DNA of 64,000 nucleotides, from NCBI RefSeq assembly GCF_003626755.1, contig NZ_RBCJ01000006.1, positions 1 to 64,000 on the forward strand, read 5' to 3'. Below are positions 42,706-50,566 of this stretch, piece after piece (position 1 is the stretch's first letter; every line of letters starts with the position of its first letter). The position numbers and the translations under genes are program-made. The notes beneath the pieces are model-generated. The model saw only the letters and a list, made by a program, of their open reading frames with translations, did no database searches and was not told the origin of the DNA. This DNA is from Ulvibacterium marinum (lineage in GTDB: Bacteria > Bacteroidota > Bacteroidia > Flavobacteriales > Flavobacteriaceae).

Positions 42706-43183
42706 GCGCTGCAGTTGAGTTTTCCACCAAAGGGGTGACAATTTGTATTTCATTTATCCAAGGAGCATCTCCTTCAGAGCTCGCTGAGCCTTCCAATGCA
42801 TCATAATTGGCCACAAATCCACAAGCTCTGGAAATAAATACTTCATTTACCCCATAGGAAAAAGTAAGTACATCGAAATTGGTCGGATCGTCTTCACTCA
42901 ATGTTTGCGAAATCAAAAATGATGTGCTGGTTTCCGCAGCTCTTAGCGGTAAGGCAATTGAATCCAAAGAGGCGTTAGTCAAGATTTCCAAAGTATCACT
43001 TCCAATAATCAACCCGTTTACCTGTAGGCCTGGAACTTCCTTGGTTTGGGTAATGTCTTGGGAATCATAGAAGCGAACGATCAATAATGGGGTATCACCA
43101 TCAACACAGATATCGTCCTTTTCGCATGCAGAAAAAGAGATAATCCCTAAAAGGAAAATTAAAATTATAGAGATTTTCTTCAT
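42686..43183 (-). CDS. DUF6452 lipoprotein
   Basis: A 165-residue protein with a lipoprotein signal (LLGIISFSAC). The mature part begins EKDDICVDGDTPLLIVRFYD and contains a conserved pattern of strands ending IFISRACGFVANY-like (VFISRACGF), with two Cys residues that could pair. It overlaps both neighbours: its start overlaps the rlmD stop (ATGA, 43180-43183) and its end overlaps the DUF6048 gene. It therefore belongs to a translationally coupled trio. Function unknown; the paired lipoprotein and barrel may act together in the outer membrane. Confidence 0.75.
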   Translation of the reverse strand: MKKISIILIFLLGIISFSACEKDDICVDGDTPLLIVRFYDSQDITQTKEVPGLQVNGLIIGSDTLEILTNASLDSIALPLRAAETSTSFLISQTLSEDDPTNFDVLTFSYGVNEVFISRACGFVANYDALEGSASSEGDAPWINEIQIVTPLVENSTAAHVKIFH

Positions 43184-44595
43184 AAGTCCAGCTTCTCCAA
43201 AAGTACAACATTTTCCACGTGATGGGTCTGGGGGAACATGTCCACGGGTTGAACCCTTGTTATTTTGTATTTTTCTTTCATCAGCTCTAAGTCCCTAGCC
43301 TGTGTTGCACTATTGCAACTTACGTAAACCACTTTTTTTGGAGCGATATTCATAATTTGCCGCACAACATCCTTGTGCATCCCATCGCGTGGAGGGTCTG
43401 TTATAAGCACATCCGGACTTCCATTTTCAACAATAAACGTTTCATCAAATACGGTTTTCATATCGCCCACAAAGAAATCAACATTTTCTATTTCATTGCG
43501 TTTTGCATTTTCCTTGGCATTGGCAATAGCCTCGGGAACCGCTTCAATACCAATTACCCTTTTGGCCTGTTTCGCTACAAATTGGGCAATGGTACCTGTA
43601 CCGGTATAAAGATCATATACCAACTCCGTTCCTTTAAGTGATGCAAACTCCCTAACCACCTTATACAGTGCATAAGCCTGGTCGGAATTTGTCTGATAAA
43701 ATGATTTTGCATCAATTTTGAATTGGAGACCTTTCATTTCCTCTAAAATGTAATCCCTTCCCGAATGGCATATTACTTCCTGATCGTAAATAGTATCGTT
43801 CTGCTTTTGATTGATAACGTATAAGAGCGATGTTATTTCCGGAAAACTTTTACCCAAATGATCCAAAAGCAAATTTCTTTGGGTTGAATCATCTTCAAAA
43901 AACTGGACCAGTACCATAACCTCACCCGTTGAGGATGTCCGGATCATTAAAGTACGCAGTAATCCATATTGATTTCTTGGATTAAAGAAAGAGAGCCGGT
44001 TTTTAACAGCAAACTCTTTGGTCGCCAAACGAATGGCATTGGATGGATCGGGCTGTAGGTGGCACTTTTCAATATCCAAAATTTTGTCCCACATACCTGG
44101 GATATGGAATCCAAGTGCATTCTTATCCGAAATTGTGGCGTCGGATTTAATTTCGTCCAAAGTCAACCAGCGGCTGTCGGAAAAGGAAAATTCCATTTTG
44201 TTGCGATAGAAATATGATTTCTTCGAGCCTAGGATAGGTTGTATTTCGGGAAGTTCCAGATGCCCTATACGTTTTAAGTTATTCTCTACTTCCCGCTGCT
44301 TATAATACAACTGATGAACATAATCCATATGTTGCCATTTGCAACCACCGCATACCCCAAAATGCTCGCACACCGGTTCCGTTCGTTTATCCGAACGGGA
44401 GTGAAAATGAGTGGCCACTCCCTCAAAGAAGGATTTTCTTTTTTTTATGGTCTGTACGTCAACGATATCGCCAGGAACCGCATTGGTCAAAAAAATGACC
44501 CTTCCATCGGGTGCCTTGCCTATGGTTTTACCTTTGGCACCGGCATCGACTACTTCCACGTTCTCAAAAAAGGGGCGACCAGTTTTTTTGCGCAT
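43180..44595 (-). CDS. rlmD: 23S rRNA (uracil-5-)-methyltransferase RlmD
   Basis: A 471-residue m5U methyltransferase. A TRAM domain occupies residues 1-70. The iron-sulfur cysteines are visible in CEHFGVCGGCKWQHMD, with the fourth Cys near DKILDIEKCHLQP. The SAM domain has LVYDLYTGTGTIAQFVAKQA, VLITDPPRDGMHKDVV and the catalytic Cys in VVYVSCNSATQARDL. These features fit RlmD/RumA, which makes m5U1939 in 23S rRNA; TrmA-type tRNA activity cannot be fully excluded by eye. It heads the coupled trio with DUF6452 and DUF6048 and is divergent from the sigma factor gene. Confidence 0.93.
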   Translation of the reverse strand: MRKKTGRPFFENVEVVDAGAKGKTIGKAPDGRVIFLTNAVPGDIVDVQTIKKRKSFFEGVATHFHSRSDKRTEPVCEHFGVCGGCKWQHMDYVHQLYYKQREVENNLKRIGHLELPEIQPILGSKKSYFYRNKMEFSFSDSRWLTLDEIKSDATISDKNALGFHIPGMWDKILDIEKCHLQPDPSNAIRLATKEFAVKNRLSFFNPRNQYGLLRTLMIRTSSTGEVMVLVQFFEDDSTQRNLLLDHLGKSFPEITSLLYVINQKQNDTIYDQEVICHSGRDYILEEMKGLQFKIDAKSFYQTNSDQAYALYKVVREFASLKGTELVYDLYTGTGTIAQFVAKQAKRVIGIEAVPEAIANAKENAKRNEIENVDFFVGDMKTVFDETFIVENGSPDVLITDPPRDGMHKDVVRQIMNIAPKKVVYVSCNSATQARDLELMKEKYKITRVQPVDMFPQTHHVENVVLLEKLDL

Positions 44596-44672
44596 TGGAC
44601 AAAAGTACTAATAGGATTGTATTTATACGGGGTATCTTTAAAAGGAATACTATTAAAAAAAGTTAAAAAACA

Positions 44673-44702
44673 TTGAACCTTTTTGACTTTTTTGTGTCTT
44701 TG
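44673..44702 (+). promoter_or_regulatory. Predicted promoter of the ECF sigma factor gene
   Basis: TTG at 44673-44675, 19 bases, then TGTCTTTG at 44695-44702 differs from the Bacteroidota consensus by one base in the -7 box. The transcript would start about 10 bases before the ATG at 44720. Confidence 0.5.
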
Positions 44703-44719
44703 GAATAGAATGGGATACC

Positions 44720-45253
44720 ATGAACCCGAATAAGATATTTGATGCCCTGCTGGTTCTACAATACCAATCTGGGGACAAAAAGGCCCTTAGTTTATTGGTA
44801 AAGCGGCACCATACCAAATTATGCAGGCATTCCTATTGGTACACCCATAATTTGGATGCATCCAAGGATATTGTTCAGGATAGTTGGAGTATCATCATCA
44901 CAAAGTTGGGCAGTATTAGAGACCCCAATGCCTTTGGCAGTTGGGCCATGCGCATAGTTACCCGAAAATCACTGGATTTTCTTAACCGTAACAAAAATGA
45001 CAGAGAGAAGTTAGCGGGCTATCGTAATACACCCCATAATTTGGATGCAGAAGAGGACAAAGAGTCGGATTTGATACAACTTGAAAATGCTATAAAGCTA
45101 TTGCCAAATGACCAACAAGTGGTACTTCGATTGTTTTATACAGAGGAATACTCCTTAAAGGAAATAAGCACTATTCTCGAAATCTCCATAGGAACTGTTA
45201 AATCTAGGTTGTTCCATGCGCGAGAGAAATTAAAAGCCATTCTTAAAAAATAA
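44720..45253 (+). CDS. ECF-type RNA polymerase sigma factor
   Basis: A 177-residue sigma-70 family member with regions 2 and 4 only. Region 2 reads ALSLLVKRHHTKLCRHSYW and ASKDIVQDSWSIIITKLGSI with FGSWAMRIVTRKSLDFLNRN; region 4 reads LLPNDQQVVLRLFYTEEYSLKEISTILEISIGTVKSRLFHAREKLK. The downstream gene (33 bases) encodes a small membrane protein that fits the usual arrangement of an ECF factor with a membrane-bound partner, though it is not a recognizable anti-sigma of the ZAS type. The regulon is unknown. Confidence 0.92.
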   Translation: MNPNKIFDALLVLQYQSGDKKALSLLVKRHHTKLCRHSYWYTHNLDASKDIVQDSWSIIITKLGSIRDPNAFGSWAMRIVTRKSLDFLNRNKNDREKLAGYRNTPHNLDAEEDKESDLIQLENAIKLLPNDQQVVLRLFYTEEYSLKEISTILEISIGTVKSRLFHAREKLKAILKK

Positions 45254-45286
45254 ACCAATGCAACGAGCAGTAAAAATTTTAAACAT

Positions 45287-45673
45287 ATGAAAAAAGAAAA
45301 GGAAAAAATCGATGAGCTGATCAAAGAAACTTTGGATAGGGAAGAAGCCAAGTTTTATGATCAATTGGAAGAACAAGATCTTTTTGGGAAAATGGGCGGG
45401 GTCTATAAAGGTAAATTGGGATGGTTGGCCATCATCATGAACATTGTACACCTTGTGGTCTTTGCTTTTTTTGTATACTGTGTTGTCCAATTTTTCAACA
45501 CCACGGATACCAACTTACTTATTAAATGGTCTTCTGCAGGTTTCCTTTGTCTGATCGTAATGGGCATGTTGAAACTTTTTATGTGGATGCAGATGGATAA
45601 GAACGATATGCTGCGAGAATTGAAGCGCTTGGAGCTTCAGATAGCTGCATTGTCTCACAAGCTGGATAAATAA
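45287..45673 (+). CDS. DUF6768-like two-helix membrane protein, partner of the sigma factor
   Basis: A 128-residue protein. The N-terminal 45 residues are charged and helical (EKEKIDELIKETLDREEAKF). Two membrane helices follow (LAIIMNIVHLVVFAFFVYCV and AGFLCLIVMGMLKLFMWMQM). The C terminus is a short coiled coil (DMLRELKRLELQIAALSHKL). Its location directly behind an ECF sigma factor gene, in the same direction, suggests that it works with the sigma factor, possibly as a membrane-bound modulator; the charged cytoplasmic N terminus could bind it. The family name is from memory; no anti-sigma zinc motif is present. Confidence 0.7.
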   Translation: MKKEKEKIDELIKETLDREEAKFYDQLEEQDLFGKMGGVYKGKLGWLAIIMNIVHLVVFAFFVYCVVQFFNTTDTNLLIKWSSAGFLCLIVMGMLKLFMWMQMDKNDMLRELKRLELQIAALSHKLDK

Positions 45674-45706
45674 TTGGAAAATAGTCCGTAATATTTATTA
45701 ATTTTG
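45674..45706 (+). promoter_or_regulatory. Predicted promoter of rocD
   Basis: TTG at 45674-45676 and TAATTTTG at 45699-45706, spaced by 22 bases, fit the Bacteroidota -33/-7 consensus. The rocD ATG follows at 45778, leaving a leader of about 65 bases in which no structure is obvious. Confidence 0.5.
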
Positions 45707-45777
45707 CACTTCTACAAAGGATGATTTCTCTCCCAAAGAAGGAATTGCTATAGTCTCATTTAAAGGTATTTATCGTC

Positions 45778-47055
45778 ATGTCGGTTATAAGCAGTATTAC
45801 TTCCAAGGATGCTATTGCATTGGAGCAAAAATATGGAGCGCAGAATTATCATCCCTTGCCTGTAGTTCTAAGTAGAGGTGAAGGAGTGTATGTTTGGGAC
45901 GTTGAAGGACGCAAATATTTTGATTTCCTTTCTGCCTATTCGGCCGTAAACCAAGGACACTGTCACCCCAAAATCATATCCGCTCTAAAGGAGCAGGCAG
46001 AAAATTTAACACTTACCTCTCGCGCATTCTACAACGATATGCTCGGTAGGTATGAGAAATATGTTTCGGAGTATTTCGGATTTGATAAGGTGCTTCCTAT
46101 GAATACGGGGGCCGAAGCTGTTGAAACGGCTATTAAGTTGGCCCGCAAATGGGGTTATGAAAAGAAGGGAATTCATGCGAACAAGGCGAAAATAATAGTT
46201 TGCCAAAATAATTTTCATGGAAGGACCATCACCATAATATCCGCTTCCAACGACCCAACGGCCACGGAAAATTTTGGACCATTTACCCCAGGAATCGTTT
46301 CCATCCGTTACAATGACCTTAATGCCTTACAAGAAGTTTTGAAGGACGGGGATGTAGCCGGATTTTTGGTAGAACCCATTCAAGGAGAGGCAGGGGTTTA
46401 TGTCCCGGACGAAACTTACATTCAAGAGGCTTATGCTCTTTGTAAGGAAAACAATGTGCTTTTTATCGCAGATGAGGTTCAGACCGGCATCGCGCGTACG
46501 GGAAGGTTGCTGGCCACTTGTGGTAACTGCTCCTGCCCGGATAAGTCATGTAGTGGTGCACCCGAGGTTAAACCGGATATTTTAATTTTAGGCAAGGCTC
46601 TTTCCGGTGGGGTGTTCCCTGTTTCGGCGGTTTTGGCCAATACCGAGATTATGGATGTCATACGTCCCGGCAACCACGGTTCCACATTTGGAGGGAATCC
46701 ATTGGCCTGTGCCGTTGCTATTGCAGCCTTGGAAGTGGTAAAGGAAGAGGGCTTGGCGGAAAATGCCGATTATTTGGGCACCATTTTTAGGAAAGAAATG
46801 GAAAAGCTGATAGAGCGGACCGATCTTGTAAGGTTGGTTCGGGGGAAAGGGCTTCTGAATGCTATAGTCATTAACGATACCGAAGATAGTTCCACGGCAT
46901 GGAACATTTGTCTGGCCTTAAAGGAAAATGGACTTTTGGCCAAGCCCACTCATGGGAACATCATTAGATTTGCACCTCCCTTGGTAATGACAGAGGACCA
47001 GTTGCTGGAGTGTGTAGCCATCATCACCAAGACCATATTGGATTTTGAACACTAA
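45778..47055 (+). CDS. rocD: Ornithine--oxo-acid aminotransferase
   Basis: A 425-residue class III PLP aminotransferase. It begins [20 protein letters not shown], the typical ornithine aminotransferase N terminus, with [68 protein letters not shown], and the PLP lysine in [17 protein letters not shown]. It converts ornithine and 2-oxoglutarate to glutamate semialdehyde and glutamate in arginine/proline metabolism. A short Cys-rich insertion with four cysteines ([18 protein letters not shown], near residues 240-257) sits before the PLP lysine and looks like a small metal-binding knuckle; I believe it also occurs in relatives from Bacteroidota. Confidence 0.95.
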   Translation: MSVISSITSKDAIALEQKYGAQNYHPLPVVLSRGEGVYVWDVEGRKYFDFLSAYSAVNQGHCHPKIISALKEQAENLTLTSRAFYNDMLGRYEKYVSEYFGFDKVLPMNTGAEAVETAIKLARKWGYEKKGIHANKAKIIVCQNNFHGRTITIISASNDPTATENFGPFTPGIVSIRYNDLNALQEVLKDGDVAGFLVEPIQGEAGVYVPDETYIQEAYALCKENNVLFIADEVQTGIARTGRLLATCGNCSCPDKSCSGAPEVKPDILILGKALSGGVFPVSAVLANTEIMDVIRPGNHGSTFGGNPLACAVAIAALEVVKEEGLAENADYLGTIFRKEMEKLIERTDLVRLVRGKGLLNAIVINDTEDSSTAWNICLALKENGLLAKPTHGNIIRFAPPLVMTEDQLLECVAIITKTILDFEH

Positions 47056-47090
47056 AAGCTTATCTAAAAAGCAAAAAGCTTAAACTTTTT

Positions 47091-47184
47091 GTCGCATTGA
47101 GCCTGCCTTTGTTGGCGGACAGGTGCAGTCGAGATGTCTGGGAAGTCCTAAATGGAAACGCTTCGACTGTGCTCAAGATGATAT
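47091..47184. repeat. REP-like imperfect inverted repeat
   Basis: TTGAGC (47097-47102) and CAGTCGA (47126-47132) on one side pair with TCGACTG (47163-47169) and GCTCAA (47171-47176) on the other. A smaller foldback, CCTGCC...GGACAGG, is inserted in the left arm. The TCGACTG-GCTCAAGATGA string is a common intergenic palindromic element in flavobacterial genomes as I recall. It sits just behind rocD, convergent with the next gene, so it may end transcription or be a REP/MITE copy. Confidence 0.6.
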
Positions 47185-47224
47185 GTTTCGCTAATTTTGG
47201 AAACGTTTTTAGTGTTTTAGTGCC

Positions 47225-47536
47225 CTAAATTCCGGAGCCAAATCCGTCCGTACCTATAAAGGCAATTATTGCCCCGAAATAAAGGATAATAAAAATCAGA
47301 TAGATCAATGCCACGGCCATCCCAATGTAAGATAGAATTCTCCCGGTCTTTACATTTTCATAACCAGTATACATCTCGGGATTGGCCATGTACAATTTTT
47401 CCGCTTTTTTGGCACTGCTCAGGCCAATGATGCTAAAAATGATGGCAAAAGGCCCACAGCAAATGAAGGCGCCCACAAGGGATACGATACCCATAGTAAG
47501 TGCATTACTTGCACCAGGTAATGGATTTTGACTCAT
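47225..47536 (-). CDS. CCC-motif membrane protein (second copy)
   Basis: A 103-residue protein with two membrane segments. The first half carries MGIVSLVGAFICCGPFAIIF, where the double Cys followed by Gly-Pro is the CC(C/G) motif. Then come the conserved SSAKKAEKLYMANPEMYTGY segment and a second hydrophobic stretch. It is paralogous to the next gene upstream. Proteins of this type occur in small clusters with DUF2752 proteins in Bacteroidota and are of unknown function. The three genes run on the same strand within about 1 kb, with gaps of 13 and 16 bases. Confidence 0.75.
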   Translation of the reverse strand: MSQNPLPGASNALTMGIVSLVGAFICCGPFAIIFSIIGLSSAKKAEKLYMANPEMYTGYENVKTGRILSYIGMAVALIYLIFIILYFGAIIAFIGTDGFGSGI

Positions 47537-47549
47537 ACTATACTTTTTG

Positions 47550-47876
47550 CTATTCCTCTATTCCGTATTGTTCCATCATTTCCCTGGATTGTTCCAATAT
47601 GGCATCCCAATCGCCTGTAGAAATAACGTAAATCCATCGGATCGCAACCAAAGCTGATAAAATCAATGCTATCAAAGCAACGATTTTACCTGTTTTTATT
47701 TGGCTTATATTATCGTACAATTCTGGATTTTCAGCATAGATTTTTTCCGACTTTCTGGCCATTATAAAAGCAATGGCAGAAGGAATAATTCCAATACCGG
47801 CAAAGCAACAGCATACGTATCCGAAAATTCCAAGAACAAGTATTAGGGTTGCATTAGGTAATTTTTGTTGTTCCAT
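47550..47876 (-). CDS. CCC-motif membrane protein (first copy)
   Basis: A 108-residue relative of its neighbour, with the full triple-Cys motif in LGIFGYVCCCFAGIGIIPSA, the shared ARKSEKIYAENPELYDNISQ segment, and a second helix LIALILSALVAIRWIYVIS. The matching pattern (Cys cluster, K-x-E-K-x-Y-x-x-N-P-E, then hydrophobic) shows tandem duplication. The Cys triplet faces the membrane and could be palmitoylated or bind metal; this is speculation. Function unknown. Confidence 0.78.
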   Translation of the reverse strand: MEQQKLPNATLILVLGIFGYVCCCFAGIGIIPSAIAFIMARKSEKIYAENPELYDNISQIKTGKIVALIALILSALVAIRWIYVISTGDWDAILEQSREMMEQYGIEE

Positions 47877-47892
47877 TATATTTTAGGTTTAG

Positions 47893-48198
47893 TTAGATAA
47901 ATTTTAGGATATAATTCCCTAGGATAAGCCCCACGCTTAGCATCATAAGCACAACGACTATTTTATTGATGTAGGGAATCTTAAAAAAGACATCGGCCAA
48001 TAAAAGGCCAAGTAAGGGAATAATTGTATATACAGCAGGATACATATGGAACGCAGCGATAAAATCACCCTGAAATAAAAAGACCACCGAACGTTGTAAT
48101 CCACAACCCGGACAATCCAGGCCCAGAATCTGCTTGCTAAAACAGGGGATCATATAATCCTTAATGCCCAAAGGTAACATTGCCAAAAAAAGATTCAT
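47893..48198 (-). CDS. DUF2752 small membrane protein
   Basis: A 101-residue membrane protein with the DUF2752 hallmark near residue 30: LGLDCPGCGLQRSVVFLFQG, i.e. CPxCGxxR followed by hydrophobic residues. Three membrane helices are predicted (30-50, 55-72, 80-100). Members are found across bacteria, often next to CCC-motif or interferon-induced CD225-like small membrane proteins; the role is unknown. It is the first gene of the leftward trio and is divergent from the Smr gene. Confidence 0.85.
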   Translation of the reverse strand: MNLFLAMLPLGIKDYMIPCFSKQILGLDCPGCGLQRSVVFLFQGDFIAAFHMYPAVYTIIPLLGLLLADVFFKIPYINKIVVVLMMLSVGLILGNYILKFI

Positions 48199-48207
48199 CC
48201 CTTTAAA

Positions 48208-48241
48208 TTGGTTTTCCAGTTGAAAAATACCATTATTTTTG
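48208..48241 (+). promoter_or_regulatory. Predicted promoter of the Smr-domain gene
   Basis: TTG at 48208-48210 and TATTTTTG at 48234-48241, spaced by 23 bases, fit the Bacteroidota consensus at the long end of allowed spacing. The ATG follows at 48261. Confidence 0.42.
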
Positions 48242-48260
48242 GGTATAATAAAATAAAAAT

Positions 48261-48803
48261 ATGGAGGATTTTGCTGTTGGTGATGTTGTAGAAGCTCTTG
48301 ATGACACCATTCGTGGAGTCGTTGTGCGTGTGGCCGTCAATGAAATTACCATCGAAGACAAGGACGGTTTTTCCTTCAGCTATGTTCCCAACGAACTGGT
48401 TAAGGTTTCAGATGGAATCACCGTTTCCAATGATGAGGTGACCCAAGTAAAGGCGGAAAAAGAGCTTCCTGGTAAACCAGTAAGAAAGGTTCCAAAGCCT
48501 AAGGAGCGAAATGCCCCAAAAATGGAAGTGGATTTGCATATAAACCAGTTGGTCAAATCATCAAAGGGCATGACCAACCATGAAATTTTGAACCTACAGT
48601 TGGATACGGCCAAACGTCAACTGGAATTTGCCATACGCCATCGCATCCAAAAGATAGTCTTTATCCATGGTGTAGGAGAGGGGGTATTACGTGAAGAGCT
48701 GAACTATTTATTCGGACGGTATGGAAATGTGAAGTATTACGATGCGGACTATCAAAAATATGGACTGGGCGCCACAGAGGTTTATATTTTACAAAATCCC
48801 TAG
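48261..48803 (+). CDS. Smr (MutS2-related) domain protein
   Basis: A 180-residue protein with two parts. Residues 1-50 form a small SH3/KOW-like barrel (FAVGDVVEALDDTIRGVVVRV, EITIEDKDGFSFSYVPNELV). After a basic linker rich in Pro and Lys (KPVRKVPKPKERN), the C-terminal 85 residues are a Smr domain: MEVDLHINQL, NLQLDTAKRQLEFAIRH, and IVFIHGVGEGVLREEL, the loop used for nucleic-acid binding or nicking. Family members act in DNA repair or ribosome rescue/quality control; which applies here is not clear. It is convergent with the following lipoprotein gene. Confidence 0.87.
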   Translation: MEDFAVGDVVEALDDTIRGVVVRVAVNEITIEDKDGFSFSYVPNELVKVSDGITVSNDEVTQVKAEKELPGKPVRKVPKPKERNAPKMEVDLHINQLVKSSKGMTNHEILNLQLDTAKRQLEFAIRHRIQKIVFIHGVGEGVLREELNYLFGRYGNVKYYDADYQKYGLGATEVYILQNP

Positions 48804-48811
48804 AAATGACA

Positions 48812-49315
48812 CTACTGACTACTTGTTGTTACTATACCAAATTCGTTGACGCTTAAATCCGTAATTCTTTCATCGGTGCCGGTAATAAAGGAGATATTGT
48901 CCAAGCGTATGGTATGTTCAAAAGTTACGGTATCCACGGCTATTGTGGAGACAAAAACGCTTCCGCTTTCCGCCACTATTTCTTCCGTTACCATAGGCTC
49001 TATAGGAGGTACGGCATCGCAAAAATAGTCATTGGAGACCTGGTCGGAAAAAATGCGGTATACCAATTGCGACTGACCTGGAACCGTGCTTTCGATTTCG
49101 CCTTCGGAAACCTCATTGTTTAGAATTCCGCTTTGCAAAGTAAGTATTAAGGCCTCGTCGTCATTTATCTTGAAAAAAATTGTGCTTTCCGTTGTTACCG
49201 TGCTCTCACATGTTTGTGGGTCCACACTATCAAAATCTATGGTCTCAATTGAAAGATTACCATCGTTACAGGATATCAACAGGGCAAGAAAACCAAGGTA
49301 CAATACGTATTTCAT
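48812..49315 (-). CDS. Hypothetical lipoprotein
   Basis: A 167-residue protein with a lipoprotein signal (LGFLALLISC). The mature part begins NDGNLSIETIDFDSVDPQTC and contains three Cys in all after the lipid Cys region. It is acidic and beta-rich, with segments such as QSQLVYRIFSDQVSNDYFCD and TVTFEHTIRLDNISFITGTD. The family is not one I recognise; similar acidic lipoproteins are widespread in flavobacteria. It is convergent with the Smr gene and divergent from the cysteine desulfurase gene. Confidence 0.65.
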   Translation of the reverse strand: MKYVLYLGFLALLISCNDGNLSIETIDFDSVDPQTCESTVTTESTIFFKINDDEALILTLQSGILNNEVSEGEIESTVPGQSQLVYRIFSDQVSNDYFCDAVPPIEPMVTEEIVAESGSVFVSTIAVDTVTFEHTIRLDNISFITGTDERITDLSVNEFGIVTTSSQ

Positions 49316-49417
49316 GGTTCAAATGTAAATGAAATATGTCATAAGTTTGTTCCACTTTGACTAGAAATTAACTATAAATCGGTTAATTTTGGCAAGTCTA
49401 ATCCCAATAGGTTTTTG

Positions 49418-50566
49418 ATGGAAAAGGTGTATCTGGACAATGCGGCCACTACCCAGGTAAGGAGTAGCGTAATTCATAAAATGCAAGAGGCGTTGACCCA
49501 ATTTTATGGGAACCCATCTTCTACACATAGCTTTGGAAGGTCTGCTAAAACGGTAGTGGAAAGTGCCCGAAAAACCATTGCCAAATACATGAACGCACAT
49601 CCATCGGAAATCATTTTTACTTCGGGAGGAACCGAAGCTGACAATATGATCTTGCGCAGCGCAGTGCGCGATTTGGGAGTTACCACCATTATTACTTCCA
49701 AAATAGAACACCACGCTGTACTCCATACTGCCCAGGATTTGGAAAGGCAGGAGGGAATTAATCTTCGGTTTGTTGATTTGGATGAATGGGGCAATCCCAA
49801 GCTTTCACATTTGAGAAAGCTTTTGCAAGAGGACGATACCAAAAAATTGGTAAGCCTTATGCATGTGAACAATGAAATTGGGAATAAGATAGCCATCGCA
49901 GAAATTTGTGGCCTATGCAAGGAGCATGGTGCCTTTTTTCATTCGGACACGGTGCAATCCATCGGCCACTATCCTTGGGACGTGCAGGAAATCCAGGTTG
50001 ATTTCCTTACCGCGGCGGCGCATAAGTTTCATGGCCCAAAGGGTATCGGGTTTGCTTTTTTACGTAAAAACTCCGGTTTAAAGCCCTTAATTTCAGGTGG
50101 CTCCCAAGAACGAGGTTTTAGGGCGGGGACAGAATCTTTTCATAATATCGTTGGATTGCAGGAAGCCTTTGTTGCTGCCTATGATAACTTGGAAGAGGAA
50201 CAAGCGTATGTAACCGAATTAAAAAAATACTTCCTGGAAAGCATACAAAGGGAAATTCCCGAGGTTAAGTTTAACGGTCTTTCGGGAGATTTGGAAAGTA
50301 GTACCTATACATTGGTCAGTGTACGCTTGCCCATAGATTCCGATAAGGCAATACTTCTCCTGTTTCATTTGGATATAAAAGGTATCGCTTGTTCCAAAGG
50401 AAGTGCATGCCAATCCGGTAGCGATATGGGATCTCATGTACTTTCCGAAATATTGCCCGAAGAAGAGCTGAACAAGCCTTCGCTTCGGTTTTCATTTTCC
50501 AAATACAACACCCGGGAAGAACTGGATTATGCCATTGAAGTTTTAAAGGATTTTATCGCGAATTAG
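49418..50566 (+). CDS. Cysteine desulfurase (NifS/IscS-like)
   Basis: A 382-residue class V PLP enzyme. MEKVYLDNAATTQVRSSV is the typical start. EIIFTSGGTEADNMILRSA, TSKIEHHAVLHT, VSLMHVNNEIGNKI and the PLP lysine in LTAAAHKFHGPKGIGFAF follow; the active Cys lies in the flexible loop GIACSKGSACQSGSDMGSHV. It releases sulfur from cysteine for Fe-S clusters or tRNA thiolation. ATG at 49418 is used, one codon after a TTG. A TAATTTTG element at 49384-49391 fits a -7 box. Its stop codon overlaps the end of the convergent gene by 4 bases. Confidence 0.93.
   Translation: MEKVYLDNAATTQVRSSVIHKMQEALTQFYGNPSSTHSFGRSAKTVVESARKTIAKYMNAHPSEIIFTSGGTEADNMILRSAVRDLGVTTIITSKIEHHAVLHTAQDLERQEGINLRFVDLDEWGNPKLSHLRKLLQEDDTKKLVSLMHVNNEIGNKIAIAEICGLCKEHGAFFHSDTVQSIGHYPWDVQEIQVDFLTAAAHKFHGPKGIGFAFLRKNSGLKPLISGGSQERGFRAGTESFHNIVGLQEAFVAAYDNLEEEQAYVTELKKYFLESIQREIPEVKFNGLSGDLESSTYTLVSVRLPIDSDKAILLLFHLDIKGIACSKGSACQSGSDMGSHVLSEILPEEELNKPSLRFSFSKYNTREELDYAIEVLKDFIAN

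Noticed and set aside
44673-44702. Reading this as a housekeeping -35/-10 sigma70 promoter
   Set aside because: No TTGACA/TATAAT pair is visible; the Bacteroidota TTG/TAnnTTTG pattern fits better here and at other genes.
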